A DNA stretch of 64,000 bases from Fistulifera solaris (taxonomy: Eukaryota; Bacillariophyta; Bacillariophyceae; Naviculales; Stauroneidaceae), in the NCBI GenBank assembly GCA_030295235.1, contig AP026135.1, positions 916,001 to 980,000 of the forward strand, in the 5' to 3' direction. Shown one piece after another: positions 1 through 11,900 of the stretch (positions are counted from its first letter, which is position 1; each line of letters starts with the position of its first letter). The position numbers were made by a program, and so were the translations under genes. The notes below the pieces were generated by a model. The model did no database searches and was not told the DNA's origin. It was given only the letters and a program-made list of their open reading frames with translations.

Positions 1-1
1 C

Positions 2-325
2 GGTCACGGGAAAGAATACATTCACCGCGTGGGACGTACCGCACGAGCTGGAAAAGCGGGACAAGCGATATCGATGGTCACCCAATACGATGTGGAAGTG
101 TTTCAACGACTGGAATCTTTATTGGGGACTAAGCTGCCTGCCTATCCTATTGCTAGTGAAGAAACAGTGCTGGTGTTGTTAGAACGAGTCTCCGAAGCCC
201 AGCGCTTGGCTACTCGCGAATTGAAGGAGCAGCTGGCAGCTCAGAAAGATGGAAGACACCGCAAGAAGAGGCGCGGGGAAGATGACGACGAGAAAGGTTT
301 GGAAGGAATGTTGGAAAAGAATTGA
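2..325 (+). CDS. DEAD-box RNA helicase, DDX47/Rrp3 type, C-terminal end (partial)
   Basis: This is the last 107 codons of a gene that begins upstream of the window. The first residues read [17 protein letters not shown], which is helicase motif VI (HRxGRxxR) of the second RecA-like domain. It is followed by a stretch ([35 protein letters not shown]) that I recognise as the conserved tail of the DDX47/Rrp3 subfamily, and then a short basic and acidic end. Family members act in the nucleolus in pre-rRNA processing for the small ribosomal subunit. The frame is open from base 2; no internal start is used. The subfamily call rests on the tail; membership of the DEAD-box family is secure. Confidence 0.9.
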   Translation, partial: GHGKEYIHRVGRTARAGKAGQAISMVTQYDVEVFQRLESLLGTKLPAYPIASEETVLVLLERVSEAQRLATRELKEQLAAQKDGRHRKKRRGEDDDEKGLEGMLEKN

Positions 326-464
326 AACGAGGATATGCGGCTGCTGGTGGCAAGAACAAGCGACGAAGATAGGGATACAAGTTAGTCTTGTTAGTTTTAA
401 TAATCAAAAGATAAGATGATGTAGGATGATTTTTCACGTATGGATACCTGTTAGATTCTTTTCC

Positions 465-968
465 TTAAATCACCAATGTCGAAATAGCATTTCGTATTGT
501 GGAGTTGTTGGAATCGGAGGTGGTCGGTGCTTTCTCTTGCATTTCCCGAGCATCGAGTAGTAATTGTTGCAACGAATCATCGAGCGGCTTACTTGGTTCC
601 ACGACTGAATTGGTTGTGGTAGCTTTTGTGGTGAGAGTATTGTACGAAGTAGCCGAAGGTGTCGAGGATGCATTCGACGTGGTTCCGCGAACAAGGTCTC
701 TAACGTCCGTGACTTTGAGTGAGACACCAGTGTCTTCAAGGCGCGGTTCGAAGTCAACATTCAAATTACTCTTCGTTTGCGGCACTTCAGGTGTGTTTCC
801 TTCGACAGGAGACTTTCGTCGTACACGGCGTTTGCGATTGTCACTGGTTTCGGCCGTCAAGTGGGATGGACCGGAAAACCGGGATGTTGCTGGGTGCACT
901 ACAAAAGCACTTCCGGTGCCCCAACAACAGTAGCCACTTATCACCAGCAGAAGTAAATGCTTCATCAT
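465..968 (-). CDS. Small protein with signal peptide and plastid-import-like motif
   Basis: A 167-residue protein. The chosen start is the ATG of MMKHLLLLVISGYCCW, which gives a clear hydrophobic signal peptide. It is followed by GTGSAFVVHP, where the phenylalanine after S-A fits the diatom ASAFAP-type cleavage site that sends proteins into the complex plastid. The rest is hydrophilic, rich in Ser/Thr, with a basic patch (NRKRRVRRKSP) and no domain that I recognise. A longer reading from a TTG codon at 998 would hide the signal peptide, so it was not used. Convergent with the helicase gene ending at 325. Function unknown; plastid targeting is inference from the motif. Confidence 0.55.
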   Translation of the reverse strand: MMKHLLLLVISGYCCWGTGSAFVVHPATSRFSGPSHLTAETSDNRKRRVRRKSPVEGNTPEVPQTKSNLNVDFEPRLEDTGVSLKVTDVRDLVRGTTSNASSTPSATSYNTLTTKATTTNSVVEPSKPLDDSLQQLLLDAREMQEKAPTTSDSNNSTIRNAISTLVI

Positions 969-1170
969 TGTATGTTGCACGTAAATGATCAATGACAATC
1001 AGTACGCAGTAATATGTAATATAGATTAACTCTTCTTGTCGGAAAAGTCGATGATGGTTATGTTGAAGTGCGTCCGAAAGGAGTGTACAATTTCCGTTTG
1101 GTGTCCTCAATACAATCTCTAGTAAGGTTATAGATAACGATTGTACCCAAGATCTTGCCGAGGAGCGAGG

Positions 1171-1783
1171 AGTCATGATGTTTTCCGAGCCCGACATCTA
1201 TTCAATCTTCGTTCCTTTGCAAGATTGATAAGCAGTACTTGGTTATAACACGATGCGATCAACATCAGTAGCAGCTGTAATGCACGTCTTGGTATTTACG
1301 AAGAAAATACTTGTGGAATTTCGTTGTTTGAAATCACTATAGACCCAAGTGTCAGCGACGTTTCACCACGACTGCGTTTCAGTCATGAATCATGATGTTT
1401 TCCGAGCCCGACATCTATTCAATCTTCGTTCCTTTGCAAGATTGATAAGCAGTACTTGGTTATAACACGATGCGATCAACATCAGTAGCAGCTGTAATGC
1501 ACGTCTTGGTATTTACGAAGAAAATACTTGTGGAATTTCGTTGTTTGAAATCACTATAGACCCAAGTGTCAGCGACGTTTCACCACGACTGCGTTTCAGT
1601 CATGAATCATGATGTTTTCCGAGCCCGACATCTATTCAATCTTCGTTCCTTTGCAAGATTGATAAGCAGTACTTGTTTATAACACGATGCGATCAACATC
1701 AGTAGCAGCTGTAATGCACGTCTTGGTATTTGCGAAGAAAATACTTGTGGAATTTCGTTGTTTGAAATCACTATGGACCCAAG
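1171..1783. repeat. Tandem repeat, 217-bp unit, about 2.8 copies
   Basis: The sequence CATGATGTTTTCCGAGCCCG starts at 1174, 1391 and 1608, an exact 217-bp period. Copies are almost identical (for example CACTATAGACCC versus CACTATGGACCC in the last copy). The third copy breaks off near 1783, where the text becomes unrelated. Each junction carries the dispersed motif CCACGACTGCGTTTCAGTC. No open frame spans the array, so it is treated as non-coding. Confidence 0.9.
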
Positions 1784-2527
1784 TGAAATTTCTGTCGTGA
1801 ATCATGAAGCGTCTCGACTTGATTCCAGTCATGAGCCCTAATCCTTTTAAGCCAGATGTTATTCTCGCTCCGTTCATAATGCTAGGTTGGTGAGCCGTTA
1901 ATAACCTTCTTACCATTCATATATCGTTAGTTATATTTGCAATGCACACCGCGAATCATTACGTTGGGAATCCTTGCGAAATCATCGTTTTGGGTAGTCA
2001 CTATAGACCCAAAATGTGTCCTTGACAAACCACGACTGCATTTCAGTCATGGATCAAATTTCATTCGAGCCCGAGGCACGTTCGTTTTGCTAGATTCACC
2101 AACTATGATTGCCACCCATACCATTCATGTAGCAAAAAAAACAATACAATTGTAGTACATGCAACGGTTCATTACATCGGAAATCCTTCCGAAATGGTCG
2201 TCGTATGATTATACTATGAAATCAAACTGCATACCGAACTTCATCTCGATTGAGAATCATGGTGGCGATGGTGGCAAGTGGCAAGGCGGATACGCTGTAT
2301 TTGTTCCTACTACAAGTACGTACAAAAATTCGGTGAACTTGTACAAAGTGATTTCCAGAAATTCTGGAGATGGTATTGGTACCATGTACAGTAGCCTAGA
2401 ACAACTGGGACGAGACGTTTTTATTCGCCGAATGATTGCGCAAGTTGTTGTGAGTTGTGAGGCCAACAGAAACAGAAAACTAAGCAATTTATAACGTTAC
2501 GTTAAATCTGCCCTCGCCAACAAAATT
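1784..2527. other. Intergenic; diverged copy of the same dispersed repeat
   Basis: Contains a diverged copy of the repeat unit (2004-2090: CACTATAGACCC, then CCACGACTGCATTTCAGTC at 2030, then CGAGCCCGAG). A short open frame at 2159-2494 lies directly before the lipoyl gene but shows no domain and is not called. Nothing else supported. Confidence 0.5.
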
Positions 2528-3220
2528 ATGATGATTCGAGTATCCAAAAGTTTTGTCACAGCGACGACCCGCAAATGGCAATTCGCCACGACACCGCTCC
2601 GTAATTATTTCAATTCGGTGCCCCTCGCAACGTCGTTGCCCTACCACTTAGTGGTCGGTCTGCCCGCTCTTTCCCCCACCATGAATTCAGGCAGTTTGGC
2701 GGAGTGGTACGTCCAAGAAGGAGATCGATTTTCGGCGGGAGATGCGGTCGCCAAAATAGAGACCGACAAGGCCTCGATTGATTTTGAAGCGCAAGATGAT
2801 GGCTTCGTGGCAAAATTGTTACAACCCGTCGGCGTGGATTTAGCGGTCGGAACTCCGATCATGGTGACCGTGGAGGACGAGGCGGATGTTGCGGCGTTTG
2901 CTGATTATACTTTACCAAAAGAAGAGAAAGCTGCGGTAGCAGCATCGCCACCGACACCTCCACCTGTTCCAGCCCCAGTCGCTACGCCTCCTCCTCCTCC
3001 CTCCGTTCCTTCTACGCCGCCGCCGCCTCCGTCCCCAGTTACAGCGCCAGTAGCAGTATCTCCTCCACCTCCAGTCGCCGCTGTCTCATCAACGTCGTCA
3101 TCCGCCGTTGCCTACGGATTCTCCACCACCAAGGTCTCGCCCTTGGTCAAGACTTTGGCGGCACAACAAAAAGCGTACATTGATCGCTATGGAACCACCG
3201 GTCAACGACCTATCCTATAA
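2528..3220 (+). CDS. Lipoyl-domain protein without acyltransferase domain (PDH E2/protein X-like)
   Basis: A 230-residue protein. Residues 1-35 are basic and hydroxyl-rich like a mitochondrial presequence. Residues about 40-125 form a complete biotinyl/lipoyl domain: PALSPTM at its start and the lipoylation site ETDKAS with the acceptor lysine. Residues 130-200 are a Pro/Ala/Val linker of the swinging-arm type. The final part, VSPLVKTLAAQQKAYIDRYG, resembles the start of a peripheral-subunit-binding domain, and then the protein stops. Normal E2 subunits (dihydrolipoamide acyltransferases) continue for another 230 or more residues with an HxxxDG catalytic motif; none is found downstream. It could be an E3-binding-protein (PDHX) analogue or a truncated E2. 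The first of two adjacent ATGs is used as start. Confidence 0.8.
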   Translation: MMIRVSKSFVTATTRKWQFATTPLRNYFNSVPLATSLPYHLVVGLPALSPTMNSGSLAEWYVQEGDRFSAGDAVAKIETDKASIDFEAQDDGFVAKLLQPVGVDLAVGTPIMVTVEDEADVAAFADYTLPKEEKAAVAASPPTPPPVPAPVATPPPPPSVPSTPPPPPSPVTAPVAVSPPPPVAAVSSTSSSAVAYGFSTTKVSPLVKTLAAQQKAYIDRYGTTGQRPIL

Positions 3221-3426
3221 AATTGTTTAAGAGCGAGTTTGAAGTACTTTTCAATTAAGAAAAGAGAGATTAGTTAGTTTTCCACTTAAAAAAAATAAAT
3301 ACGGCCTTGAAAGGATTGCTCACTAGCTCTATAGTCCCATGGAGACGCCTCGAATTTGCTGAAGCATCATGACTCATGATTACTCATGCGTCGCTTGTTT
3401 TTGAAAATGGGCAAGAACAATCAATT

Positions 3427-4259
3427 TCATTCGATGATTGTCTGGTAAAGCCACGGACTCGATGGACCGCTGCGATGACTCAAACGACATTGTTTCCACA
3501 ACGACTGCGCTACCGATTGACGACTGGATTCGTTCTGTGGATGCCAACACGTCAAGACCGTCGGTTTGAAATAACATGAAACTGGCCGGAACGTGTCCAA
3601 CGTCGGGGCATTTGTATCGAAACACAATAAAAGAGTGACATGCGTGGGATTGTGGGTATGACATTCGCGTAGTGCGTGTTGAATATTGATATGTGTATAC
3701 CAATGATCGGGATCGATCGTGCGTGGATCACAAGCAACGACATACACAATATGACAGGGATTGGGAAGCGTCTGCGTGTCGTGCTCAAACAAGTGCACGT
3801 AGTGTTGTTCCGTCACGGTCGATGATAAGGCACAACATCGTCGTTCCAGTTGTTGAAGAATGACACGGTCCTGCAGATTCCAGGCACTACGATCAACATT
3901 ATCGCGTTTCAATAAGGACGCCGCGAACAGTTGGGTAAGATGCGTCGGTCCAATCAAAGCGATATGCCATCCGATGACAGGGAGCGGCTGGGGGTCGGTG
4001 ACTGGGTGATGATGATTCGTGCCCGCTTCGGCGACCGATTTTCTGCAACAGAAGTAGATTGCAACATTTCATTAATTTCATCTATTAAAAAAGTTGTCAA
4101 ATTGAGTGGGGATAGAATGCGGTTGGTTGATATTGTATCATTGCTACGGAGTATTTTATTGCTTGACGCAAGCTTGACACTTGAACGTTTCGAATGTAAG
4201 AAATGCCAGAATGAGGCCAACGTCGAACGACTGACGTTCGAGTCACGAATCACAGTCAT
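3427..4259 (-). CDS. Hypothetical protein, probably spliced; exon structure uncertain
   Basis: The frame from about 4042 down to 3427 encodes a coherent protein-like stretch (for example PVIGWHIALIGPTHLTQLF and CHIVYVVACDPRTIDPDHWY) with no ATG at its head. Immediately before it on the minus strand is a good splice acceptor, CAATCTACTTCTGTTGCAG, ending at 4043. Upstream a possible first exon begins with ATG at 4259 (MTVIRDSNVSRSTLASFWHF). I could not fix the donor or the phase. No known family recognised. Expression data would be needed to settle the model; the 3' exon is the best supported part. Confidence 0.35.
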
Positions 4260-4659
4260 TCTGAAAATTTGATCGCGCAACGGATCCGCCTGTACATACA
4301 AAGTGTATTCGAAAATGTACTCTTGTTGTTTCTCTAAGAAGACTGGTCAGCGCGGCATTGGAAACGACTGACATTCGCCTAATTAATTTTTTTTGAAAGG
4401 ATTGAAAATGTCATAGAGTATACAATTCTGAATATTTTCGTATTGACTTAAGTCTTATCTTGCATCGTGTCGGAATGAGAAAGGGAAAAATCCCTCCATC
4501 GCTCCATCCGGTATCCGTCGTCGTCCTGCGGCCTGCCTCCAACAAACATGCGAGTAAAAAAAAAGAGCGGTCCTCGACGGCGTTTTCTCGCGATTGCTCA
4601 ACCAAAGTTGCTCCTGCTCTATCAACAAAGAGACAATTCGTATTAATTCGTATTACACC
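4260..4659. other. Intergenic between divergent genes
   Basis: About 400 bp separating the uncertain gene on the minus strand from the WW gene. No coding feature or structured repeat seen. A copy of the intergenic 9-mer TACGGAGTA lies just to the left at 4145-4153. Confidence 0.4.
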
Positions 4660-7054
4660 ATGGTCTCTCTACCCAAAATTAAATTGAGAAAACAAACGAG
4701 TGAAGGACCCATGTCCCGCAAACGATCTGGTCTCTTTCGCATCCGCAAAACAGCTAGCCCATCGGAAGAAAGGTCAACCTTACTCGACAACAACAATCAT
4801 CACGAAGACAAGGAGTCCTACATCAAACCATCTACACCCGCAACGACAAGTTCTCTCTCTCCCGATGGATTCAAACGAGTGGATCACAGTACGACTAATA
4901 CACCCCTTCCCGATGTTCAAGTAGCCAAGCGCCGTTCCGATTATAGTCGAGGCGACAACAGCACGGTCATTTCGGAATTGACCAATCCGAAAATCGGGCA
5001 GCAGCAGCAGCAGTCGCCGCCGCCACTCGAGGAACTACCGTCGATGTCGCGCGTCCGTACACAGCAATCCAGTCAGTCGCAGACTTCTACCATCCCCGAA
5101 CCGCCAATCGTCACGCCCACCACGACACCGACCAACAATATTAATGATAATGATAATAATAACAACGCAGAAGCCATCGAGACAAAAGAAGAACCCATTC
5201 CGGATGAAGATGGCTATTTGATGCGTGTCTTGCATATGTTGGAACAGTCTTGTATGGGAACGCTATGGACGCCCAGCGACCGGAAAGTCAGCTTTGCCCC
5301 CGAATGGGGCGTCCCTCCGTCCAAGGATGACGATGATTCGACGCACCCTGGCGATTCCAAACCCACGGTGCGAGCGGCGCCCACTGACGACGCGAGTCAG
5401 GCATCGAGTCGGGCCGAAGTCTTGCTCCGCAAGGCGCGGAGTGCGCGCGAAGAAAAGAAAAAAGGCCGACCAGGAAAAACGATACAAGGACATTGTCATG
5501 TCCTTGAAAGATGGTGGTCGTAGCCTTCCCAAGGTGGATGAAGCCAAAGTCCGTGTGCCGCAAATGGATGGGACGTATCAGTTTTTGCACACTTCGGATT
5601 TTGTCGGTGATGAGGAGGCGACGACGGTCAGCAAGTACAGTACTAACGAACTGTTGGGTGCGCAGCACATGCCGGAAGAAAATTCGAAAATGTTTCGTAA
5701 CAGCCGGGAATGGTTGAATATGCTGGGCATGAAAGAAACTCAGGAAGACGCGACAACGATTCAAACGGAATCGGCCGATACGGACAACCGGGTCCGTCTT
5801 GCTACGGAAACAGTCAAGCCGCAGTGGAAGGAGGTGTATGACCCGGAATCGAGACGAGTTTATTATTACCACCGTTTAACCAGGGAGACGACTTGGAAAC
5901 GTCCTCCAGAAGATCAGCTGGTGAAAAAGATTAGTAGAGTTGGAACCATCACGGAAAGAGAAATTCGAGAAATCATCGACCGGACATTGCCGCATACCTA
6001 CGACGACGCTGTCTTGAGTAAGCGTGACCGTATCGCCAAAATGCTGACGGCAATGGCCCCGCCGAACGCCATTACCGTGGAAGAATTGCTCATGGAGTTT
6101 GCTGGTCGTGAGGATGACTTGATTCACCAACTCCGGACTGTGAACGAATCGAAGCCGTTCGATGAACCAGTACAGCGTCCCGAAAACGAGAACAGCGATG
6201 AAGTGCAGGGGCCCGTCCCAATCCAAGGCCATTCCAGGTCGGCCAAGACTGTCTCGAGTGCGTATAGCCTCAGCACGAAAAGTCGCTTATCGGAAATGAC
6301 GCAGCAAGTTCGAAACACCAGGAACCGTGGCGCATTTGAAAAAATATACGAGGACGCAGGTAATCAAGGAGGGATGCCCAAAGTACCCAGCACGATTCCT
6401 GTCCCTCGTCGTCGTGATCTCAAGGTGGAAGAGTATTCCAGTGATCGTAGAAAAGCAGAGACCTTTGAAAGCCGTCGCACTGGTCCGGTGCCACGCCGAA
6501 TGCTCCACCAACAGAGGAAACGAGACGGCACGTACTCGAGTGACGACGAAGATGTGTATCTAGAGAAAGATATGGAATCTGTCGACATGAACGACTCTGC
6601 TTCGGAATATAGTACCAGTTTATACGATTCTCGACGAAAAGACTTGGAAGATGCCATTGCGAACCGTGATTGGGACTTAGCGGCGGCTCTTTCCGAAGGC
6701 ATGCGATCTATCCCGTCGAAGAGCATCCCCCGAAGAAATACACGGACAACTAATGAACAAAGCGAACTAGATCTACTTATATCCCAAAGGAAATGGGATG
6801 GAGTTTCGGACTATATTGCTCGATTGAGGGCGACAGGAAAGAGCGAGAGTGAGACCGCAACGTCCACCGGTATGCATGCTCCTTCCAAACTCTTCGAAAC
6901 ACAGTCCATGCAACAGCGTACAAGTAAACCATCAGACTTTGCTTACGGCTATCAAAGCAATAACATCCCACACTCCAATTCTGATGACGAGGGATCCTCC
7001 AATGTCCGCTCGGATAATCGATCTCGCTACGGAAAGAATCAATTTGCTTGTTAA
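4660..7054 (+). CDS. WW-domain protein, long and largely disordered (frame break at 5458-5463)
   Basis: About 797 residues once one base is skipped. The start is the ATG of MVSLPKIKLRK; an in-frame TTG upstream is not used. The first 190 residues are Ser/Thr/Gln/Asn-rich. At about nt 5820-5915 is a WW domain: QWKEVYDPESRRVYYYHRL then TRETTWKRP, with both signature Trp, the Tyr triplet and the final Pro. WW domains bind proline-rich peptides. The C-terminal third has two related segments, LEDAIANRDWDLAAALSEGM and LDLLISQRKWDGVSDYIARL. The frame breaks in the A6 run at 5458-5463: removing one A joins the AEVLLRKARSAREEKKK end of the first frame to ADQEKRYKDIV of the second. I read this as a sequence error, not a programmed shift. 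Partner and pathway unknown. Confidence 0.75.
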
Positions 7055-7103
7055 TAACTGTTAACTTGTAGTGTTTATGTTTACAATGGTTCATTGGTTT
7101 TGT

Positions 7104-8535
7104 TTATGAGCAAATGTTGAGGACGGATCGATCGTTATGACCGGCTGCGGCGGCCTTTTGGGGCATTGGTTGGCCCATTTCAAAAAGCGAAGGGCCCCTT
7201 GTTACAATTGCCCCACCCCCTAGACACACCAATCCACTTGGATCGTATAAGACAGCCTGTTGACCGGAAGTGATCCCCCGAAGCGGAAGATCAAAAGTTA
7301 CTTTGAATTTACCGGCATCGTCATACGCTAAAGTGCAGTCCTGAAGAGGCTGAAGATGACGTATTCGACACTTCAGGCGCAAGCTTGGACCATTAAATCC
7401 ACGTGGAGGCGGACAACCCGTAATCCAATGAACGTTATGTAAAAAGAGAGTATCGGCATAAAGAGCCGGGTGGTGCGTCCCGGCGCAAACTCCGACCCTA
7501 TGATGATGATTATGATGAAAGTCCTTCGTCGGTTCCAAAATACCGACAACAAAATACTTGGTTGGTCTGCCGGATATTTTGGCACCTTGTCCTGGTGTAA
7601 ACAACACGGGGTGGGCATTCTTGGGTGCCGTTGTGCCGACCACATTTTGTGTGTCGACATCGATGAAATCGACTGGTGCGTGCGCCCGAGGAAGATAGTG
7701 ATTTTGCAACAAAAATTGTCGAAAACTCCGTCGTCTTCCGACGAAACAAATTCCCGTGGAATCTTTTTTGTTTGCGACAGGAACCTTCCACTCCATTGCT
7801 AGTTGCCGTACTGTTGGAGCGCCTTGACTGTGATTTGATTTCTTATATAGATCACCTAGAGGGAAACAGGCATCTCGTAAAGCTTGTCCAGAGCAACCCG
7901 AAAGAAAATAAGATTGATCTTTTGAGGAATCCGCTGCTGCTAGTAAGATCGAAGCATTCGACTCCAACGAACTCTCTTTCACCCAATGCAAAAGCCCCGT
8001 CGAGTCGTTATCTAGCACAGATTGCAAAGGGAGGTGCCGCTTCGCGACTAGGATTCCACAGACGCGCATAATGCCCCGTGGCCAAGACCGTATCCTGCCC
8101 ATAACGCTTCTTCACAATCTCGAGCAACGCCCCAAACTTGATATGAGTGTTACAGGCAATATCAGGATTTCCCATTTGTTGTGCAGACAAGCCATCGAGG
8201 AAGGGTTCAAAGACACACGTCCAGTATTCGGCTTCTAAAGCGACGCGTTGAATCGGGCACTGAAAGTGTCGAGCCACTGCTTGTGCGTCTTTCCAATCCA
8301 CTTCTGTCGTACATTGCACGGTGTCATCGTCATAAAGATTCCAATTAGACATGTATATGGCCGATATTGAGTCGCGTTGTTTGGCTAGCAGAAGACCGAG
8401 TGCAACGGACGAGTCGACACCTCCCGAAAGGGCCACAACGACGCGCTCATCGTTCAAGTTGTGATAGCGTCGCTGAAAAATTGGCCTTTGACGAGGATAT
8501 CGTATAGGTTGTACAATCCGACATGAACGTATCAT
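7104..8535 (-). CDS. MTU1: tRNA-specific 2-thiouridylase, mitochondrial MTU1/MnmA type (one frame break)
   Basis: About 476 residues. The enzyme adds sulfur to the wobble uridine of mitochondrial tRNAs. Start is ATG at 8535, followed by a basic presequence. The PP-loop ATP-binding motif VVALSGGVDSS is at about residues 33-43. The two catalytic cysteines of MnmA are visible in context: GNPDIACNTHIKF (first) and TGICFVG (second). SKDQSYFLSG, PLGDLYK and GITSGQQAVLYDP are further family signatures. Frames change between the GHYARLWNPS segment and the next segment (about 7990-8060): a +1 change is needed. A 37-bp GT-AG stretch there would also fix the frame but is shorter than other introns here, so a one-base error is preferred. 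The gene is divergent from the carrier fusion, sharing about 380-410 bp. Confidence 0.88.
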
Positions 8536-8945
8536 TGTTTATTGTCACGGAAAATGTGAAATGGAGTGGAACAGAGGAGTAATAATATTACGGAGTATGT
8601 TTCTACTTTCGACACGATTTATTTCTGTGAGAGAAGTGTCTTCAAACACACAGAAAATCTGGGGGTGTGGAAGCAGGTGTGACGGTGTTTTCACGTACCC
8701 AGAAAATCTGCAAAAGATCGCTCCGTTGTCGTTTTCTGTTTTGCGTTATACTGGTACTGACGCAAGGACCACGGACCACGGACGGTAAATACGTCACGAT
8801 GAGTTCGAAGTGCGAAGTGACGACGAAGAATGTTTAATCGATCGAGCCATCAACATCTTTGTAACTATTATTTTTAGTAGGCACGGTAATAGAAAGAGAG
8901 AGAGCTGGGAATGAGATGGATATGAATACATTAGCCGGCGGCAGC

Positions 8946-11900
8946 ATGCATCGAAGTAGCGTTAAGCGGCCGCGTTGGCTCATTGGACTCCTTTTGACTC
9001 CGTATTCGTTTCTTTCGGCATTTCACTTGTCCAGTAGCTTGCCATCTTCATTAAATTTCCGAGCAGGTCACACCCATCTGTATTCTACTCCTTGGATCGA
9101 CACAGAAGACGATGAAAAGGCGATTAACCCGGTGGATAGTTCCAGACGGAGAGCTTTTGAATCCATCGCTTTGACATCGGCAGCGACACTGTTTGGGGCA
9201 TCAGAAGCTCGTGCTGGTGTTCCTGAGCTAGACAGCGCCACGGGTCAGCTGTTTTCGCCGAAATCAGAAATGTTCTCTGGAGGTAGTACGGCGGCGCGGG
9301 GGATCCCTGTCACACAGCGTGAACGGTTAAAGGCTGGTCAAGCTCTGCAATCCATTTACGAAACAAGGTTCGTCGCGTACTTGAGTCGCTTTCTTCTCAA
9401 TTTCGATCCAGCTACGCGGGCTTGGTGGCTACAGCAAGGTTTGGCGGACTCTTGGGAGCCCCTAGACAGTAAGAAAAATCCGGAGATGGTCTTGGCGGAG
9501 TTTGCCAATTCGGTCGAGGTGGGTCTGGCCGACTACTTTAGCGGCCCATTCGGATCGTACAGTTCTGTTCGAGCCGCAACGGCAGGTATCTCCGCTGCAC
9601 AATCGGCTCGATCAATGAAATCAGCTCAATCGGAAACAGATAATCTCGTGGCTCGTATTTTTAGTGGTAAACGAAAAGCTATTGTTGACAGTGCAGCAGA
9701 AAATGAAAGCATTCAGTTAGCCAAACAAGGAGTTCTCAACTTGTGTGCGTTGCTAAAGGCGCGCTACACATCCGTTGCGGCGAAACGGCAGCTCGCCATT
9801 CTATTTTCGTTTGTTTCGGACCCACGCTTGCAACCAGTCAATGAAATCTCTAGTCTCCTGGGAGAGGCTGACAATGCATCAATTATGAAGTTGGAATTGA
9901 TATTTCCTGAGCAGAGACCCGTTCGAATGAGTAGCCGAGTAGGTGGAGGTTATGCTTTGGGTGAGTTCCCCGAAATCATTGTAAGCGATCCGCCCCCACT
10001 TGGTGACCTGTACTGCGCTGCACAAGTTGTCCCTCGAATGCGTTCCACGACACGGGTTCTAAGAATCCGCGTTGCTGACGGAGGTGAAGGATATGTTACG
10101 GCGCCACAAGTAACTTTGCAACAATCACGAGGCTTATTAGATCGTCCCTGTCAGGCCGTTGCAATTCTTGATATTCAAGGAAGCGTCGATTCAATCATCG
10201 TCTTGGACCCAGGAAGCGGATATGGAGGATCGACCGGCGAAATACCACCTGAGGTAAAAATCGAAGCACCGCCAAAACGCGTGAATAAGAAGATGCAAAA
10301 AGTTCGTTCAGCGACGGCTATCGCCGATTTAGAATATGAAGTTGTAGGGTTGGAACTCATCGATGGAGGAAATGGCTATTCTGTGTCGGAACCACCAAGC
10401 ATTCAAATTGCCCCTCCAAAGCAAGATCCGGACTGGTACATTCAAGTTCAAGATACCATTGATCAGCGATATCTACCCATGGGAGACTCTGAAATAAAGC
10501 TGAAGGCCCGAGTTGCGGCCATGAAAACAGCAGCAGGCGTCTCTGTTCTTGTTTCTGACAATCCACCCCATTTCGCGACAATTGACAGCGGGTTAATACA
10601 ACTTCTCCAGCGAGAGCCTCTTGAACTCCTCCCGTCATCCTTTCGACCCCGTCTCGTAGTTGACGAGAAAACGGGACTGCGCTCCTACACAATCCCAGCC
10701 CTAAAGGGCATTCCCATGTCGTCGTCTGATTATCCTTTCTTCTATCGCGAATTTGATCCAGTCTTTGGTGGTGTCGGTCGCGTCCCTGTGACAAAGGGCG
10801 CTTCTGCTTTGAAGGTAGATGAATACGCTCGACTAGCGCTAAGTGGTGCGGTTTGCACTGTATTAGTTAGAACGGGGTTGGGACCTCTCGAACTCATCAA
10901 AACGAAGTTACAATTGTTAAATGATGATGAGCTGTTCGAGTTTGCCAGAAAACGAAAAACCAAGGACGAAAAAGTCAACGTGGAAGAACAAGCTAATAGT
11001 TTTTCGATTCTTGCCTCGAAGAATGAGTCTATCTCGTCAGCATCTTTCAGCGCAGTTGCCTTGAAAGAGAAAAACTTCTGTCGAAGTGCCGATAGTAGAA
11101 GAGTTAGAAAAAGCTCCCGCTAGTATAAAGGTGGGGGCCATGGATCTGATTAGAAGTACAATTGAACTTCGCGGATGGACGTCGCTTTTTCAAAGTGCTG
11201 ATATCACGTTCTTAGCTTCTCTGGTATTTGGGTCCTTTGGGTTTGGTGCGACTGAACTATTTAGAAGATCTTTGGCAATCGCGTTCTTGCGTAGTGGTAG
11301 CTCGGACACGGCATCAGAAATCGCTCTCCTTATAGCAGCCGCTGGCGCAACAACTGTAACAGCTGCAGCCGCGGCTCCTCTTGAAGTATTGCGCGTTCGA
11401 AGCATGGGATATGTCACGCCCAAAGGTTGGACAGATGTTCTCAAAGACTTCCTCGTAAGTATTAAGGAGTATGTCAAATATTGATTGCCAGCATACGGTG
11501 CGAGGCACTCACCGAGTTGATTGTGAAACAGGAAGATGAAGGAAAGAACAAAAATGATAATGACATATTCGAATTGAACAATCTGAAGCCGCAAGAGTTA
11601 TTACCTTTATGGTCTGGATTCGCCCCCACTGTTAGCCGCGAGCTGCCTTTCGCAGTCGTTAAATTTCTGGTCTTTGATATCCTCTCAGTTTCCATTGTTA
11701 ATCTACTTAACAGTCATTCAGAAGGCGCACTTCCAATACAAGTTGGCGTCGGCCCCGTTGGTCTTGCGGTTTCGGCTGCCGCTGGGGCAATCGCCGGCGT
11801 TGCAGGGGCTGTTGTGTCCCACCCAGCTGATTTGATTTTGACGAAAACAAACTCTGTTCGAAAGAAGAAAGGTGACGGAAAAGCGGACTGGCGAGAAGTA

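Noticed and set aside
841-1197. Minus-strand frame overlapping the small plastid-type protein
   Set aside because: Covers repeat and promoter sequence; the overlapping frame with the signal peptide is the better gene.
1171-1783. CRISPR-like array
   Set aside because: Long 217-bp units without short repeats and unique spacers, in a eukaryotic nuclear genome: a tandem repeat.
2159-2494. 111-residue frame before the lipoyl gene
   Set aside because: Begins in a diverged repeat, no domain, and the following gene has its own presequence.
5450-5470. Programmed frameshift at A AAA AAG in the WW gene
   Set aside because: The required change is +1 (skip one base); the heptamer would give -1 in a different phase. 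Many other genes here have similar homopolymer breaks, so an error is simpler.
7990-8060. 37-bp intron in MTU1
   Set aside because: GTCGCG...GCTAG restores the frame but is far shorter than the 71-127 bp introns seen in this window and has a poor donor.
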